7,694 nucleotides of DNA from Pelotomaculum sp. UBA1371 (GTDB taxonomy: Bacteria; Bacillota; Desulfotomaculia; Desulfotomaculales; Pelotomaculaceae): assembly GCA_002305915.1 (NCBI GenBank), contig DBRJ01000012.1, positions 20,700 to 28,393 of the forward strand. Direction: 5' to 3'. Both the position numbers and the translations under genes were made by a program. Shown here piece after piece: positions 1 through 5,629 of the stretch. The notes beneath the pieces were generated by a model. It had not been told where the DNA came from. It ran no database searches and was given only the letters and a program-made list of their open reading frames with translations. Numbering within the stretch: the first letter of the stretch is position 1; the number at the start of each line of letters is the position of its first letter.

Positions 1-13
1 GCGACACCTCGGG

Positions 14-43
14 TCCCCTTCACTGGCCTGGCATCCCCTTGAC
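14..43. repeat. Degenerate 20-bp-period direct repeat upstream of hisH
   Basis: TCCCCTTCAC (14-23) recurs as TCCCCTTGAC (34-43), nine of ten bases identical and exactly 20 bases apart. Read on the other strand, the second copy gives a GTGTCAAGGGGA string. From memory, that string resembles short intergenic repeats scattered through many clostridial genomes, but I could not check this. No reading frame in bases 1-118 ends like HisB or another known his protein, so this stretch looks intergenic. Confidence 0.35.
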
Positions 44-99
44 ACTTGCAACCCCGTGCCCGGACGTTCGGCAGGGTTGGAAAAACTCTTCTCAAAGGC

Positions 100-119
100 A
101 TAGGTCAACACTGACCTGT
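100..119 (+). other. Small inverted repeat just before the hisH ribosome binding site
   Basis: AGGTCA (102-107) and TGACCT (112-117) are perfect inverted arms around a 4-base loop, extended by a T-G wobble and an A-T pair. The structure ends two bases before the GGAGGT ribosome binding site at 121. An alternative pairing, CAACA (106-110) with TGTTG (117-121), would cover the first base of that site. A role in translational control is only a possibility; such short hairpins also occur by chance. Confidence 0.3.
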
Positions 120-120
120 T

Positions 121-126
121 GGAGGT
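121..126 (+). promoter_or_regulatory. Ribosome binding site of hisH
   Basis: GGAGGT lies four bases before ATG 131. It overlaps an in-frame TTG codon at 119, which would otherwise be the longest start. Because this near-perfect Shine-Dalgarno sequence would sit inside the longer reading frame, the ATG at 131 is chosen as the true hisH start. Confidence 0.8.
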
Positions 127-130
127 AGAG

Positions 131-742
131 ATGATCGCCATTATTGATTACGGCATGGGGAATTTGAGGAGTGTCGTAAAAGGTTTTGAAAGAGTAGGTG
201 TAAAGGTCTTCCTTACCGGGGACCCGGTCCTGCTTGAGCAGGCCGGCGGGGTAGTACTGCCCGGGGTGGGCGCCTTTGCCGACGCGATGGTCAACCTGCG
301 TACTACAGGCATGGATCTTGCTATTCACCGGGCAGTCCAGGCAGGGAAACTATTTCTGGGCATCTGCCTGGGGCAGCAGCTACTTTTCGAATTCAGTGAA
401 GAGTGGGGCCTGACAAAGGGGTTGGGAATTTTCCCCGGCGGCGTTAAACGCCTGCCTCCTGCTCTGAAGGTTCCCCATATGGGCTGGAACCAAATTGAAA
501 TACAGCGTCCGGACCCACTATTGCAGGGTGTTCCCGACCTCTCTTCCTTTTACTTCGTGCACTCTTACTTTGTAGACCCGGAAGAAAAGGACCTGGCGCT
601 CACCCTCACCGAATATTGCTTGCGCTTTGCCTCCATCGTTGCCAGGGAAAATGTTTATGGAATCCAGTTTCATCCTGAAAAAAGCAGCGTCCTGGGTCTC
701 AAGATTTTAAAAAACTTTGGGAGGATGGTTCAAAAATGTTAA
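131..742 (+). CDS. hisH: Imidazole glycerol phosphate synthase, glutaminase subunit HisH
   Basis: HisH is the class I glutamine amidotransferase subunit that hydrolyses glutamine and channels ammonia to HisF for imidazole ring closure in cytoplasmic histidine synthesis. The protein has 203 residues, the usual length. It opens with the family's IAIIDYGMGNLRSV segment. The oxyanion-strand PGVG is at 44-47, the nucleophile is Cys79 in GICLGQQLL, and the His181/Glu183 pair sits in IQFHPEKS, so the triad is complete. Many HisH proteins have a hydrophobic residue after GICLG where this one has Gln, which is a mild variation. ATG 131 is chosen over TTG 119 because GGAGGT (121-126) is correctly placed. 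The 3' end overlaps hisA by 7 bases, suggesting translational coupling. Confidence 0.96.
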   Translation: MIAIIDYGMGNLRSVVKGFERVGVKVFLTGDPVLLEQAGGVVLPGVGAFADAMVNLRTTGMDLAIHRAVQAGKLFLGICLGQQLLFEFSEEWGLTKGLGIFPGGVKRLPPALKVPHMGWNQIEIQRPDPLLQGVPDLSSFYFVHSYFVDPEEKDLALTLTEYCLRFASIVARENVYGIQFHPEKSSVLGLKILKNFGRMVQKC

Positions 743-1479
743 TTATTCCGGCAATTGACCTGCGTGAGGGAAAGTGCGTGCGCCTGGTAGAAGGGCGGCT
801 GGAGCAGGAAACCGTCTATTCCGACGAGCCGGCGGCCATGGCGGCCCTGTGGCAGGACCAGGGAGCCCGGATGCTGCATGTTGTGGATCTGGACGGTGCT
901 TTTTCAGGTTCGCCCAAGAACATTGAGGTCATCAAGGAAATCCTGGCTGCCGTTGATATTCCCATCCAGGTGGGTGGCGGGATTCGCAGTATAGGTACAG
1001 TGGAAAGCCTGCTGGATTTAGGTGCGGCCAGAGTTATCCTGGGTACGGCAGCTATCTTGAAGCCGGAACTTGTCTCCGAGGCCTGCGCCCGGTACGGGGA
1101 AGCCGTCCTGGTGGGCATAGACGGAAGAAACGGTCGTGTGGCCATTGAGGGCTGGGGACTGATTGCCGACAAGGGAACGGTTGAATTGGCCCTGGAAATG
1201 AAGGAACTGGGTGTTCAAAGAGTTGTCTTTACTGATGTCCGAAGGGACGGTACCCTCAAAGGCCCAAACCTGGAAGCCACGGGGGAGCTTGCCCGGACCA
1301 CCGGCCTGAAGGTAATTGCCTCCGGCGGGGTTTCCACAACCGGGGACCTGAAGTCGCTGAAGAAAATAGAGCACCTGGGCGTGGATTCAGTTATTATGGG
1401 CAAGGCTTTATATTCGGGGGCAGTTAGTCTGAAGGAAGCCCTGGCCATAGCCGAAGGAGCCCCGGAGGTACAAGGATAG
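736..1479 (+). CDS. hisA: ProFAR isomerase HisA
   Basis: HisA is 1-(5-phosphoribosyl)-5-[(5-phosphoribosylamino)methylideneamino]imidazole-4-carboxamide isomerase. It performs the Amadori rearrangement of ProFAR to PRFAR, the HisF substrate. The 247-residue protein is a complete half-barrel-duplicated TIM barrel. It starts LIIPAIDLREGKCVRL with catalytic Asp8. The first phosphate-binding region is QVGGGIR (78-84), the second catalytic acid is Asp129 in VGIDGR, FTDVRRDGT (165-173) follows, and the second phosphate site is ASGGVS (195-200). This symmetry and both Asp residues separate it from HisF and TrpF. The ribosome binding site GGGAGGA (719-725) lies inside the end of hisH, 10 bases before ATG 736, and the genes overlap, so coupled expression is likely. 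The last few residues (GAPEVQG) form an ordinary variable tail. Confidence 0.96.
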   Translation: MLIIPAIDLREGKCVRLVEGRLEQETVYSDEPAAMAALWQDQGARMLHVVDLDGAFSGSPKNIEVIKEILAAVDIPIQVGGGIRSIGTVESLLDLGAARVILGTAAILKPELVSEACARYGEAVLVGIDGRNGRVAIEGWGLIADKGTVELALEMKELGVQRVVFTDVRRDGTLKGPNLEATGELARTTGLKVIASGGVSTTGDLKSLKKIEHLGVDSVIMGKALYSGAVSLKEALAIAEGAPEVQG

Positions 1480-1516
1480 AGGGCGGCAGCACACTGGAGG
1501 TTAAAGAATTAGGATA

Positions 1517-1522
1517 GAGGTG
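1517..1522 (+). promoter_or_regulatory. Ribosome binding site that decides the hisF start
   Basis: GAGGTG matches the Shine-Dalgarno core and lies nine bases before GTG 1532. It overlaps an alternative in-frame GTG at 1520. A second, stronger-looking GGAGGT at 1496-1501 lies too far upstream for either GTG; the only codon it is well spaced for is an in-frame ATT at 1508. Confidence 0.6.
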
Positions 1523-1531
1523 GAAAGACAG

Positions 1532-2290
1532 GTGCTGCTAAAAAGGCTCATTCCCTGTCTGGATGTTGCCGGCGGAAGAGTGGTTAAGGGTACAAATTTT
1601 GTAGGCCTCCGGGATGCCGGCGATCCGGTCGAACTGGCCGCCTTTTACGACCAGGAGGGAGCCGATGAACTGATCTTCCTGGATATCACCGCTTCCGCCG
1701 ACGGGCGCAAGACTACCCTGGATATGGTCCAGCGCACCGCCGGCGAGGTTTTCATCCCCTACACCGTAGGAGGTGGAATCAGTACCCCGGAGGACATTCG
1801 CGCCATGCTTACGGCCGGAGCCGACAAGGTGTCTATCAATACGGCAGCTGTTCTGAACCCCGGCCTGGTGGCTGAGGCCTCCGGAAGATTCGGCAGCCAG
1901 TGTATTGTTGTGGCCATCGACGCCCGTCAGTGCGGCCCTGCCAACTGGGAAGTCTATATCCGCGGGGGGCGCACTCCCACGGGACTTGATGCTGTTAACT
2001 GGGCGAAACGGGTGGAGACCCTGGGCGCCGGTGAGATTTTGCTGACCAGCATGGACCGGGACGGCACCAGGGACGGTTACGATATTCCTCTAACCAGGGC
2101 CGTTGTAAGGGCGGTGAATATTCCCGTTATTGCTTCCGGCGGAGCCGGCAACATGGAGCATATTGCCGAAGGGTTGCTTGAGGGAGAAGCAGACGCTGTT
2201 CTGGCTGCTTCCATCTTTCACTTTGGCGAGTATTCCCTTCGGGAGATAAAGCAATATTTGAGCTCCACGGGAGTTCCTGTGAGGATTTGA
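1532..2290 (+). CDS. hisF: Imidazole glycerol phosphate synthase, cyclase subunit HisF
   Basis: HisF is the TIM-barrel cyclase/lyase that takes ammonia from HisH and converts PRFAR to imidazole glycerol phosphate plus AICAR, linking histidine and purine synthesis. From GTG 1532 it is 252 residues, the family length. It begins with LLKRLIPCLDV, which aligns with the typical HisF N-terminus. Catalytic Asp11 (CLDV) and Asp130 (VAIDAR) then take the same numbers as in the well-studied Thermotoga enzyme, which supports this start. Phosphate-binding motifs are TVGGGI (78-83) and ASGGAG (201-206), and TSMDRDGT occupies 172-179. GTG 1520 would add four residues (MERQ) and cannot be excluded. The gene follows hisA after 52 bases and is presumably co-transcribed with it. 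Confidence 0.95.
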   Translation: MLLKRLIPCLDVAGGRVVKGTNFVGLRDAGDPVELAAFYDQEGADELIFLDITASADGRKTTLDMVQRTAGEVFIPYTVGGGISTPEDIRAMLTAGADKVSINTAAVLNPGLVAEASGRFGSQCIVVAIDARQCGPANWEVYIRGGRTPTGLDAVNWAKRVETLGAGEILLTSMDRDGTRDGYDIPLTRAVVRAVNIPVIASGGAGNMEHIAEGLLEGEADAVLAASIFHFGEYSLREIKQYLSSTGVPVRI

Positions 2291-2538
2291 GGCCGGGCCT
2301 TAAATTAATCAATCTGTTTTAAGCTGCCGCAAATCAGGGAATGACTTTAGATAACTATAACTGCCGGCACAGAGTTCCGGGCTGAAGTTGTGGAAACGGA
2401 CCGGGACCCGGAACTGGTTTTCGTTTTTGACGGGACTCGGGTATGGAAAAAAAGCCGGACCGTTTGGTGGTTTTCGCGCTCACTTTTAATCTAATATGTA
2501 CTTTGCAGATACGTAAAAACTGGGGGTATTGTTGATTT
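2291..2538 (+). other. Unusually long hisF-hisI gap
   Basis: This 248-base gap interrupts an otherwise compact his block. It holds an inverted repeat (2373-2415), an AT-rich weak repeat with CTTAAA (2299-2304) facing TTTAAG (2318-2323), and two short open frames. One frame is open from 2351 to the TAA ending at 2494 and has a possible GTG start at 2390 without a convincing ribosome binding site. The other is ATG 2443 to TGA 2535, 30 codons, ending three bases before hisI. Neither encodes anything I recognise. I see no clear promoter or complete terminator here, so read-through into hisI is assumed. Confidence 0.4.
2373..2415 (+). repeat. Inverted repeat between hisF and hisI
   Basis: AGTTCCGGG (2373-2381) and CCCGGAACT (2407-2415) are perfect 9-base inverted arms around a 25-base loop. 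T-rich DNA follows (TGGTTTTCGTTTTT, 2415-2428). The long loop and the interrupted T tract make it a poor intrinsic terminator. It could be an attenuator-like or RNA-processing hairpin, or only chance within a possible decayed reading frame. Confidence 0.4.
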
Positions 2539-2928
2539 ATGATATTTAATGCAGACAGCTTAAAATATAACGAGGCAGGGCTGATCCCGGCTATAGTCCA
2601 GGACGTCGCCGGCGGTGTTGTATTGATGATGGCCTATATGAACAAAGAAGCTGTTGAAAAGACCCTGGCTACCGGCGAGACCTGGTTCTGGAGCCGCAGC
2701 CGCCGGGAATTCTGGCACAAGGGAGCTACATCGGGCAATGTCCAGAAGGTTCGGGAAATCCTGTACGACTGCGACCGGGATACCCTGCTGGTCAAGGTTG
2801 AGCAGCGGGGGGCAGCCTGTCACGAGGGCTATTACACATGTTTTCACTACCGGGTTGAACCTGAAGGGAATGTTACAGTGGTTGGAGAGAAACTGTTTGA
2901 GCCGGAAGAGGTTTACGGCAAGAAATAA
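2539..2928 (+). CDS. hisI: Phosphoribosyl-AMP cyclohydrolase HisI (monofunctional)
   Basis: HisI opens the adenine ring of phosphoribosyl-AMP to give ProFAR, the substrate of HisA. It is a small cytosolic zinc and magnesium enzyme acting as a dimer. The 129-residue protein has the full signature: WSRSR (51-55), HKGATSGNVQKV (60-71), then Asp77-Cys78-Asp79-x-Asp81 as the magnesium-binding acidic cluster. The zinc cysteines are Cys78, Cys94 (in ACHEGYYTCF) and Cys101. It ends soon after the cyclohydrolase domain, so there is no fused HisE pyrophosphohydrolase domain as in the HisIE proteins of many bacteria. No separate hisE is present in this window. The start is ATG 2539, with GGGGGT at 2522-2527 as ribosome binding site and an 11-base spacer, which is rather long. 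It is the last his gene before the terminator at 2952. Confidence 0.96.
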   Translation: MIFNADSLKYNEAGLIPAIVQDVAGGVVLMMAYMNKEAVEKTLATGETWFWSRSRREFWHKGATSGNVQKVREILYDCDRDTLLVKVEQRGAACHEGYYTCFHYRVEPEGNVTVVGEKLFEPEEVYGKK

Positions 2929-2951
2929 AAAGGTTAAAGCCAACAACCTTG

Positions 2952-2973
2952 ACCGCCCTGACCGGGCGGTTTT
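2952..2973 (+). terminator. Intrinsic terminator of the his operon
   Basis: ACCGCCC (2952-2958) pairs perfectly with GGGCGGT (2964-2970) around the 5-base loop TGACC, followed by a short T run (2970-2973). It lies 23 bases after the hisI stop. The GC-rich 7-bp stem is convincing; the T tail is short, so termination may be incomplete. Confidence 0.75.
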
Positions 2974-3023
2974 AGAATCCGGGGAAGATCCGGTATGATT
3001 ACTTCTTTCCCTTTTCTTCCAGT

Positions 3024-3053
3024 TTGAAGGAATTTATAATTCTTTATTAGAAT
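3024..3053 (+). promoter_or_regulatory. Candidate sigma-A-type promoter upstream of pcrA
   Basis: A TTGAAG -35-like hexamer (3024-3029, 4 of 6) and a TAGAAT -10-like hexamer (3048-3053, 5 of 6) are 18 bases apart in the most AT-rich part of the his-pcrA gap. This would give a leader of about 230 bases before pcrA. The -10 overlaps the dyad at 3047-3061. The promoter is predicted by eye only. Confidence 0.35.
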
Positions 3054-3063
3054 CATTATGATT
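3047..3063. promoter_or_regulatory. PerR/Fur-like dyad overlapping the candidate promoter
   Basis: TTAGAATCATTATGA (3047-3061) fits the 7-1-7 PerR box consensus TTATAATnATTATAA at 12 of 14 positions and the Fur consensus at 11 of 14. An overlapping perfect odd-length palindrome, AATCATTATGATT, covers 3051-3063. AT-rich DNA yields such matches by chance fairly often, so binding by a Fur-family regulator is only a hypothesis. Confidence 0.25.
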
Positions 3064-3070
3064 AGAGAGA

Positions 3071-3096
3071 CATTACAATCTGTTCAGTTTGTAATG
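3071..3096 (+). repeat. Perfect 8-bp inverted repeat in the pcrA leader region
   Basis: CATTACAA (3071-3078) and TTGTAATG (3089-3096) are perfect inverted arms around a 10-base spacer. No T run follows, so it is not an intrinsic terminator. It lies just downstream of the candidate promoter and could be an operator for a dimeric regulator or a hairpin in the leader RNA. Confidence 0.4.
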
Positions 3097-3151
3097 GTTA
3101 CAGTCCGAAAAGAATTGCTAAAAGCTTTTCCTCTGCGGGTTAGGAGTACCA

Positions 3152-3247
3152 ATGCAGCTGCTGTTGAGGCTGGGTATGGTTTTACCTGCGGGTTGTGACA
3201 GGACGGATTTTATAGTTTTTATTGTCGTAGTCTTACGTACTTCTTGA
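3152..3247 (+). CDS. Possible 31-residue membrane microprotein or leader peptide
   Basis: ATG 3152 follows an AGGAGT ribosome binding site (3142-3147) at a short 4-base spacing and opens a frame of 31 codons to TGA 3245-3247, which ends 41 bases before pcrA. The peptide begins MQLLLRLGMV and has a strongly hydrophobic stretch, DFIVFIVVVL, near its C-terminus that is barely long enough to span a membrane. I do not recognise it. It could be a small membrane protein, an upstream ORF that tunes pcrA expression, or a chance frame. The 360-base gap between hisI and pcrA has no other gene candidate; it also contains three copies of CTGCGGG (3133, 3186, 3251). Confidence 0.22.
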   Translation: MQLLLRLGMVLPAGCDRTDFIVFIVVVLRTS

Positions 3248-3288
3248 GTCCTGCGGGAGCAGAACAACGAACATGACAGGAGGGCAGG

Positions 3289-5457
3289 ATGGAACTACTA
3301 TCCCAACTTAACCCGGACCAGATTGAGGCAGTAACCTATGGTGCAGGTCCGCTGCTGGTGCTGGCCGGAGCAGGCAGTGGAAAGACCCGGGTGCTGACTA
3401 CCCGCGTTTCCTATCTAATTAACAACTTGCAGGTATCACCCCATCAGATCCTGGCGATAACCTTTACCAATAAGGCTGCCCGGGAAATGCGGGAGCGGGT
3501 CGAAGCGCTGGTTCCTGAAACGGCCCGGGACCTCTGGATTTGCACTTTCCACGCCGCCTGTCTGAGGATTTTAAGGCGCCAGGAGGCTTTTTTCGGAAGG
3601 GACCGCAATTTTGTTATCTATGACGCTGATGACCAGCTGACCGTAGTCAAGGAATGTATTAAAGAACTCAATTTGGACGATCACAAATACCCGCCCCGGG
3701 CTATGGCGGGAGTGATTTCCCAGTCCAAAAACCAGCTTTTAGACGCCCCGGATTTTGAGCGCAGCGCCAGTGATCATTTTTCCAGGGTTGCAGCCGGGGT
3801 GTATTTCAGCTACCAGGATAAACTACGAAAAAATAACGCGGTGGATTTTGACGATTTGATTTTTTTAACAGTCAGACTATTTCAGAGCTACCCGCAGGTT
3901 CTGGCCTATTACCAGAACCGTTTTCGCTACATCCTGGTGGATGAATACCAGGATACCAACCACGCCCAGTACGTTCTGGTCAACTTGCTGGCAAAGGCCC
4001 ATCGCAACCTGTGTGTGGTGGGAGATCCCGACCAGGGGATTTACAGCTGGCGGGGGGCTGACATTAAAAATATCTTGAATTTTGAAAGGGATTACCCTGA
4101 AGCCTGCGTTATCAGGCTGGAACAGAATTACCGTTCTACCGGCTACATTCTAGAGGCCGCCAACCACCTGATCCGGAACAACGCCAGGCGTAAGGATAAA
4201 CGTCTCTGGACTGCCGCTGCGCAGGGTTTCCCCCTGGTCCACTATTACGGTGAAAATGAGTATGCCGAAGCGGACTTCGTAATCAGCCGCATCTTGCACT
4301 TGAAAGAGCTGGAAAACAGGCGCAACCATGATTTCGCCGTGCTTTACCGGACTCATGCCCAGTCGCGGGTTGTTGAGGAAAGTTTGATCCGGGCCGGACT
4401 GCCGTATACGATAATCGGAGGGCAAAAGTTCTACGAGCGCAAGGAAATCAAGGATGTATTGGCCTATTTAAGGCTGCTCCTGAATCCCCGGGATACGGTG
4501 AGCCTGGCCCGCATTGTTAATGTTCCCAGGCGCGGCATCGGGCCTGCTTCGTTTCAAAAAATCATGGCTTTTTCCCTGCAAAAAGGGATTCAACCCTTTG
4601 AAGCGCTGGAAAGGGCGGTAGAAATACCCGGTCTTTCAGCCAAGGTTAAGGCCGGTGGCGCCGCCCTGGGGTCGTTGCTCCGGAAATTATCGAAGGAATC
4701 CGAAAAGCTGGCTGTTACGGAGCTGACCCGGGCGGTCCTGGAGCTTACCGGCTACCGTCAGGAACTGTTGAATGAGAACACTGTGGAGTCGCGTACCAGG
4801 CTGGAAAACCTGGACGAATTCATTTCCGGAACCGTGGAGTTCGACCGGCAGGCGGAGGAAAAGGGCCTCAGAAGTTTTTTGGAAAATATTTCTCTGGTTG
4901 CAGACATAGACAGATATGACGAGGTTGCAGACCAGGTGATCCTGATGACGCTGCACAGCGCCAAGGGACTTGAGTTTCCGGTGGTCTTTTTGATCGGTAT
5001 GGAGGAGAATGTATTTCCCCACGCCCGGTCCCTTCTGGAGCCCGGCGAACTGGAGGAAGAGCGCAGGCTCTGCTATGTGGGTGTAACCAGGGCCAGGGAA
5101 AGGCTCTATCTGACCCACTGCTGGAAGAGGACCTTGTATGGGGTGGAGCGCTATAACAAGCCATCCCGCTTTTTAGAAGAAATTCCTTCGCATTTAATGA
5201 AACCCGAAGAATTTACGGATGAACCCGGCAGCCTGACGGAAGAAATGACCACAGCCGGCAAGCCGGCGCCCCGGGATAAGGCCGTTGAACAGTTCGTCCT
5301 GGGTGATAAGATCCGGCACCGGAAATGGGGCATAGGTGTGATTGTGGGAGTTCAGGGCCAGGGAGACGATGCTGAATACAAGGTGGCCTTCCCCGAGCAG
5401 GGCATCAAGGTGCTGTTGGCCCGGTATGCGCCGCTGGAGAGACCCGGCGATGTATAG
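3289..5457 (+). CDS. pcrA: ATP-dependent DNA helicase PcrA (UvrD/Rep family)
   Basis: PcrA is an essential 3'-5' superfamily 1A helicase of Gram-positive bacteria, acting in excision repair, rolling-circle replication, RecA displacement and replication-transcription conflicts. At 722 residues it has the family length and all motifs in order: Q motif LNPDQIEAV (7-15), Walker A GAGSGKT (27-33), Ia TFTNKAAREM (58-67), Walker B VDEYQDTN (217-224), III GDPDQGIYSWRGAD (245-258), IV EQNYRST (278-284), V TLHSAKGLEFPVVFLIGMEE (554-573), and VI ERRLCYVGVTRARERL (591-606). In motif III the Gly of DQGIY replaces the commoner Ser. After a variable linker (about 640-668), residues 670-716 form the C-terminal Tudor-like domain known in PcrA to contact RNA polymerase, which distinguishes it from shorter Rep-like paralogues. 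AGGAGGG (3278-3284) precedes ATG 3289. The downstream ligA context agrees. Confidence 0.96.
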   Translation: MELLSQLNPDQIEAVTYGAGPLLVLAGAGSGKTRVLTTRVSYLINNLQVSPHQILAITFTNKAAREMRERVEALVPETARDLWICTFHAACLRILRRQEAFFGRDRNFVIYDADDQLTVVKECIKELNLDDHKYPPRAMAGVISQSKNQLLDAPDFERSASDHFSRVAAGVYFSYQDKLRKNNAVDFDDLIFLTVRLFQSYPQVLAYYQNRFRYILVDEYQDTNHAQYVLVNLLAKAHRNLCVVGDPDQGIYSWRGADIKNILNFERDYPEACVIRLEQNYRSTGYILEAANHLIRNNARRKDKRLWTAAAQGFPLVHYYGENEYAEADFVISRILHLKELENRRNHDFAVLYRTHAQSRVVEESLIRAGLPYTIIGGQKFYERKEIKDVLAYLRLLLNPRDTVSLARIVNVPRRGIGPASFQKIMAFSLQKGIQPFEALERAVEIPGLSAKVKAGGAALGSLLRKLSKESEKLAVTELTRAVLELTGYRQELLNENTVESRTRLENLDEFISGTVEFDRQAEEKGLRSFLENISLVADIDRYDEVADQVILMTLHSAKGLEFPVVFLIGMEENVFPHARSLLEPGELEEERRLCYVGVTRARERLYLTHCWKRTLYGVERYNKPSRFLEEIPSHLMKPEEFTDEPGSLTEEMTTAGKPAPRDKAVEQFVLGDKIRHRKWGIGVIVGVQGQGDDAEYKVAFPEQGIKVLLARYAPLERPGDV

Positions 5458-5521
5458 GAAAGTCTCCGCCTGCAAGGCAGTATGGAAACCCCGCCCGGGA
5501 AATATGGTAAAATCCTGTTCG

Positions 5522-5566
5522 AATAACTTAATACTTCGGTACCCGGTACCGGAGTTTTAAGTTATT
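5522..5566. terminator. 45-base near-perfect palindrome after pcrA, probable terminator
   Basis: Outer arms AATAACTTAA (5522-5531) and TTAAGTTATT (5557-5566) match perfectly. After one T-T mismatch, inner arms ACTTCGGTACC (5533-5543) and GGTACCGGAGT (5545-5555) pair with a single wobble around a central C at 5544. GGTACC occurs twice in tandem. The GC-rich inner hairpin is followed directly by TTTT (5555-5558), so it can act as an intrinsic terminator of pcrA. The symmetry would allow some function on the other strand too. Confidence 0.6.
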
Positions 5567-5582
5567 GGGGACAGGTTGGTTT

Positions 5583-5610
5583 TTGACAGAACACGGGAAT
5601 GATATATATA
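5583..5610 (+). promoter_or_regulatory. Candidate sigma-A promoter for amj-ligA
   Basis: A perfect TTGACA -35 box (5583-5588) is followed 16 bases later by TATATA (5605-5610) as a 4-of-6 -10 box; an upstream TG-A-TATATA (5600-5608) offers an extended -10 alternative with a 14-base spacer. Transcription would start about 13 bases before amj, shortly ahead of its ribosome binding site GGAGGA (5621-5626). Its position just after the pcrA palindrome suits the start of a new unit. Confidence 0.5.
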
Positions 5611-5629
5611 GCAGTAACTCGGAGGAATT

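Noticed and set aside
119..742. Longer hisH from TTG 119
   Set aside because: The Shine-Dalgarno GGAGGT would fall inside the coding sequence, and HisH proteins normally begin at the MIAIIDYG segment encoded from ATG 131.
816..1448. Several minus-strand open frames across hisA (for example 816-1172, 1018-1374, 1215-1448)
   Set aside because: They lie wholly inside a fully motif-supported hisA and encode low-complexity, Ser/Pro/Arg-rich peptides without family features; shadows of GC-rich coding DNA.
2560..2998. Open frames opposite (2560-2946) and out of frame with (2654-2998) hisI
   Set aside because: hisI carries every catalytic and metal-binding motif in its own frame; the alternatives overlap it entirely or run into the terminator.
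4150..5475. Minus-strand open frames within pcrA
   Set aside because: pcrA is complete with all helicase motifs; these frames show no recognisable domains.
5342..5560. Plus-strand 72-codon frame overlapping the pcrA end and the palindrome
   Set aside because: It is out of frame with the conserved PcrA C-terminal domain, has no ribosome binding site and runs through the terminator-like hairpin.
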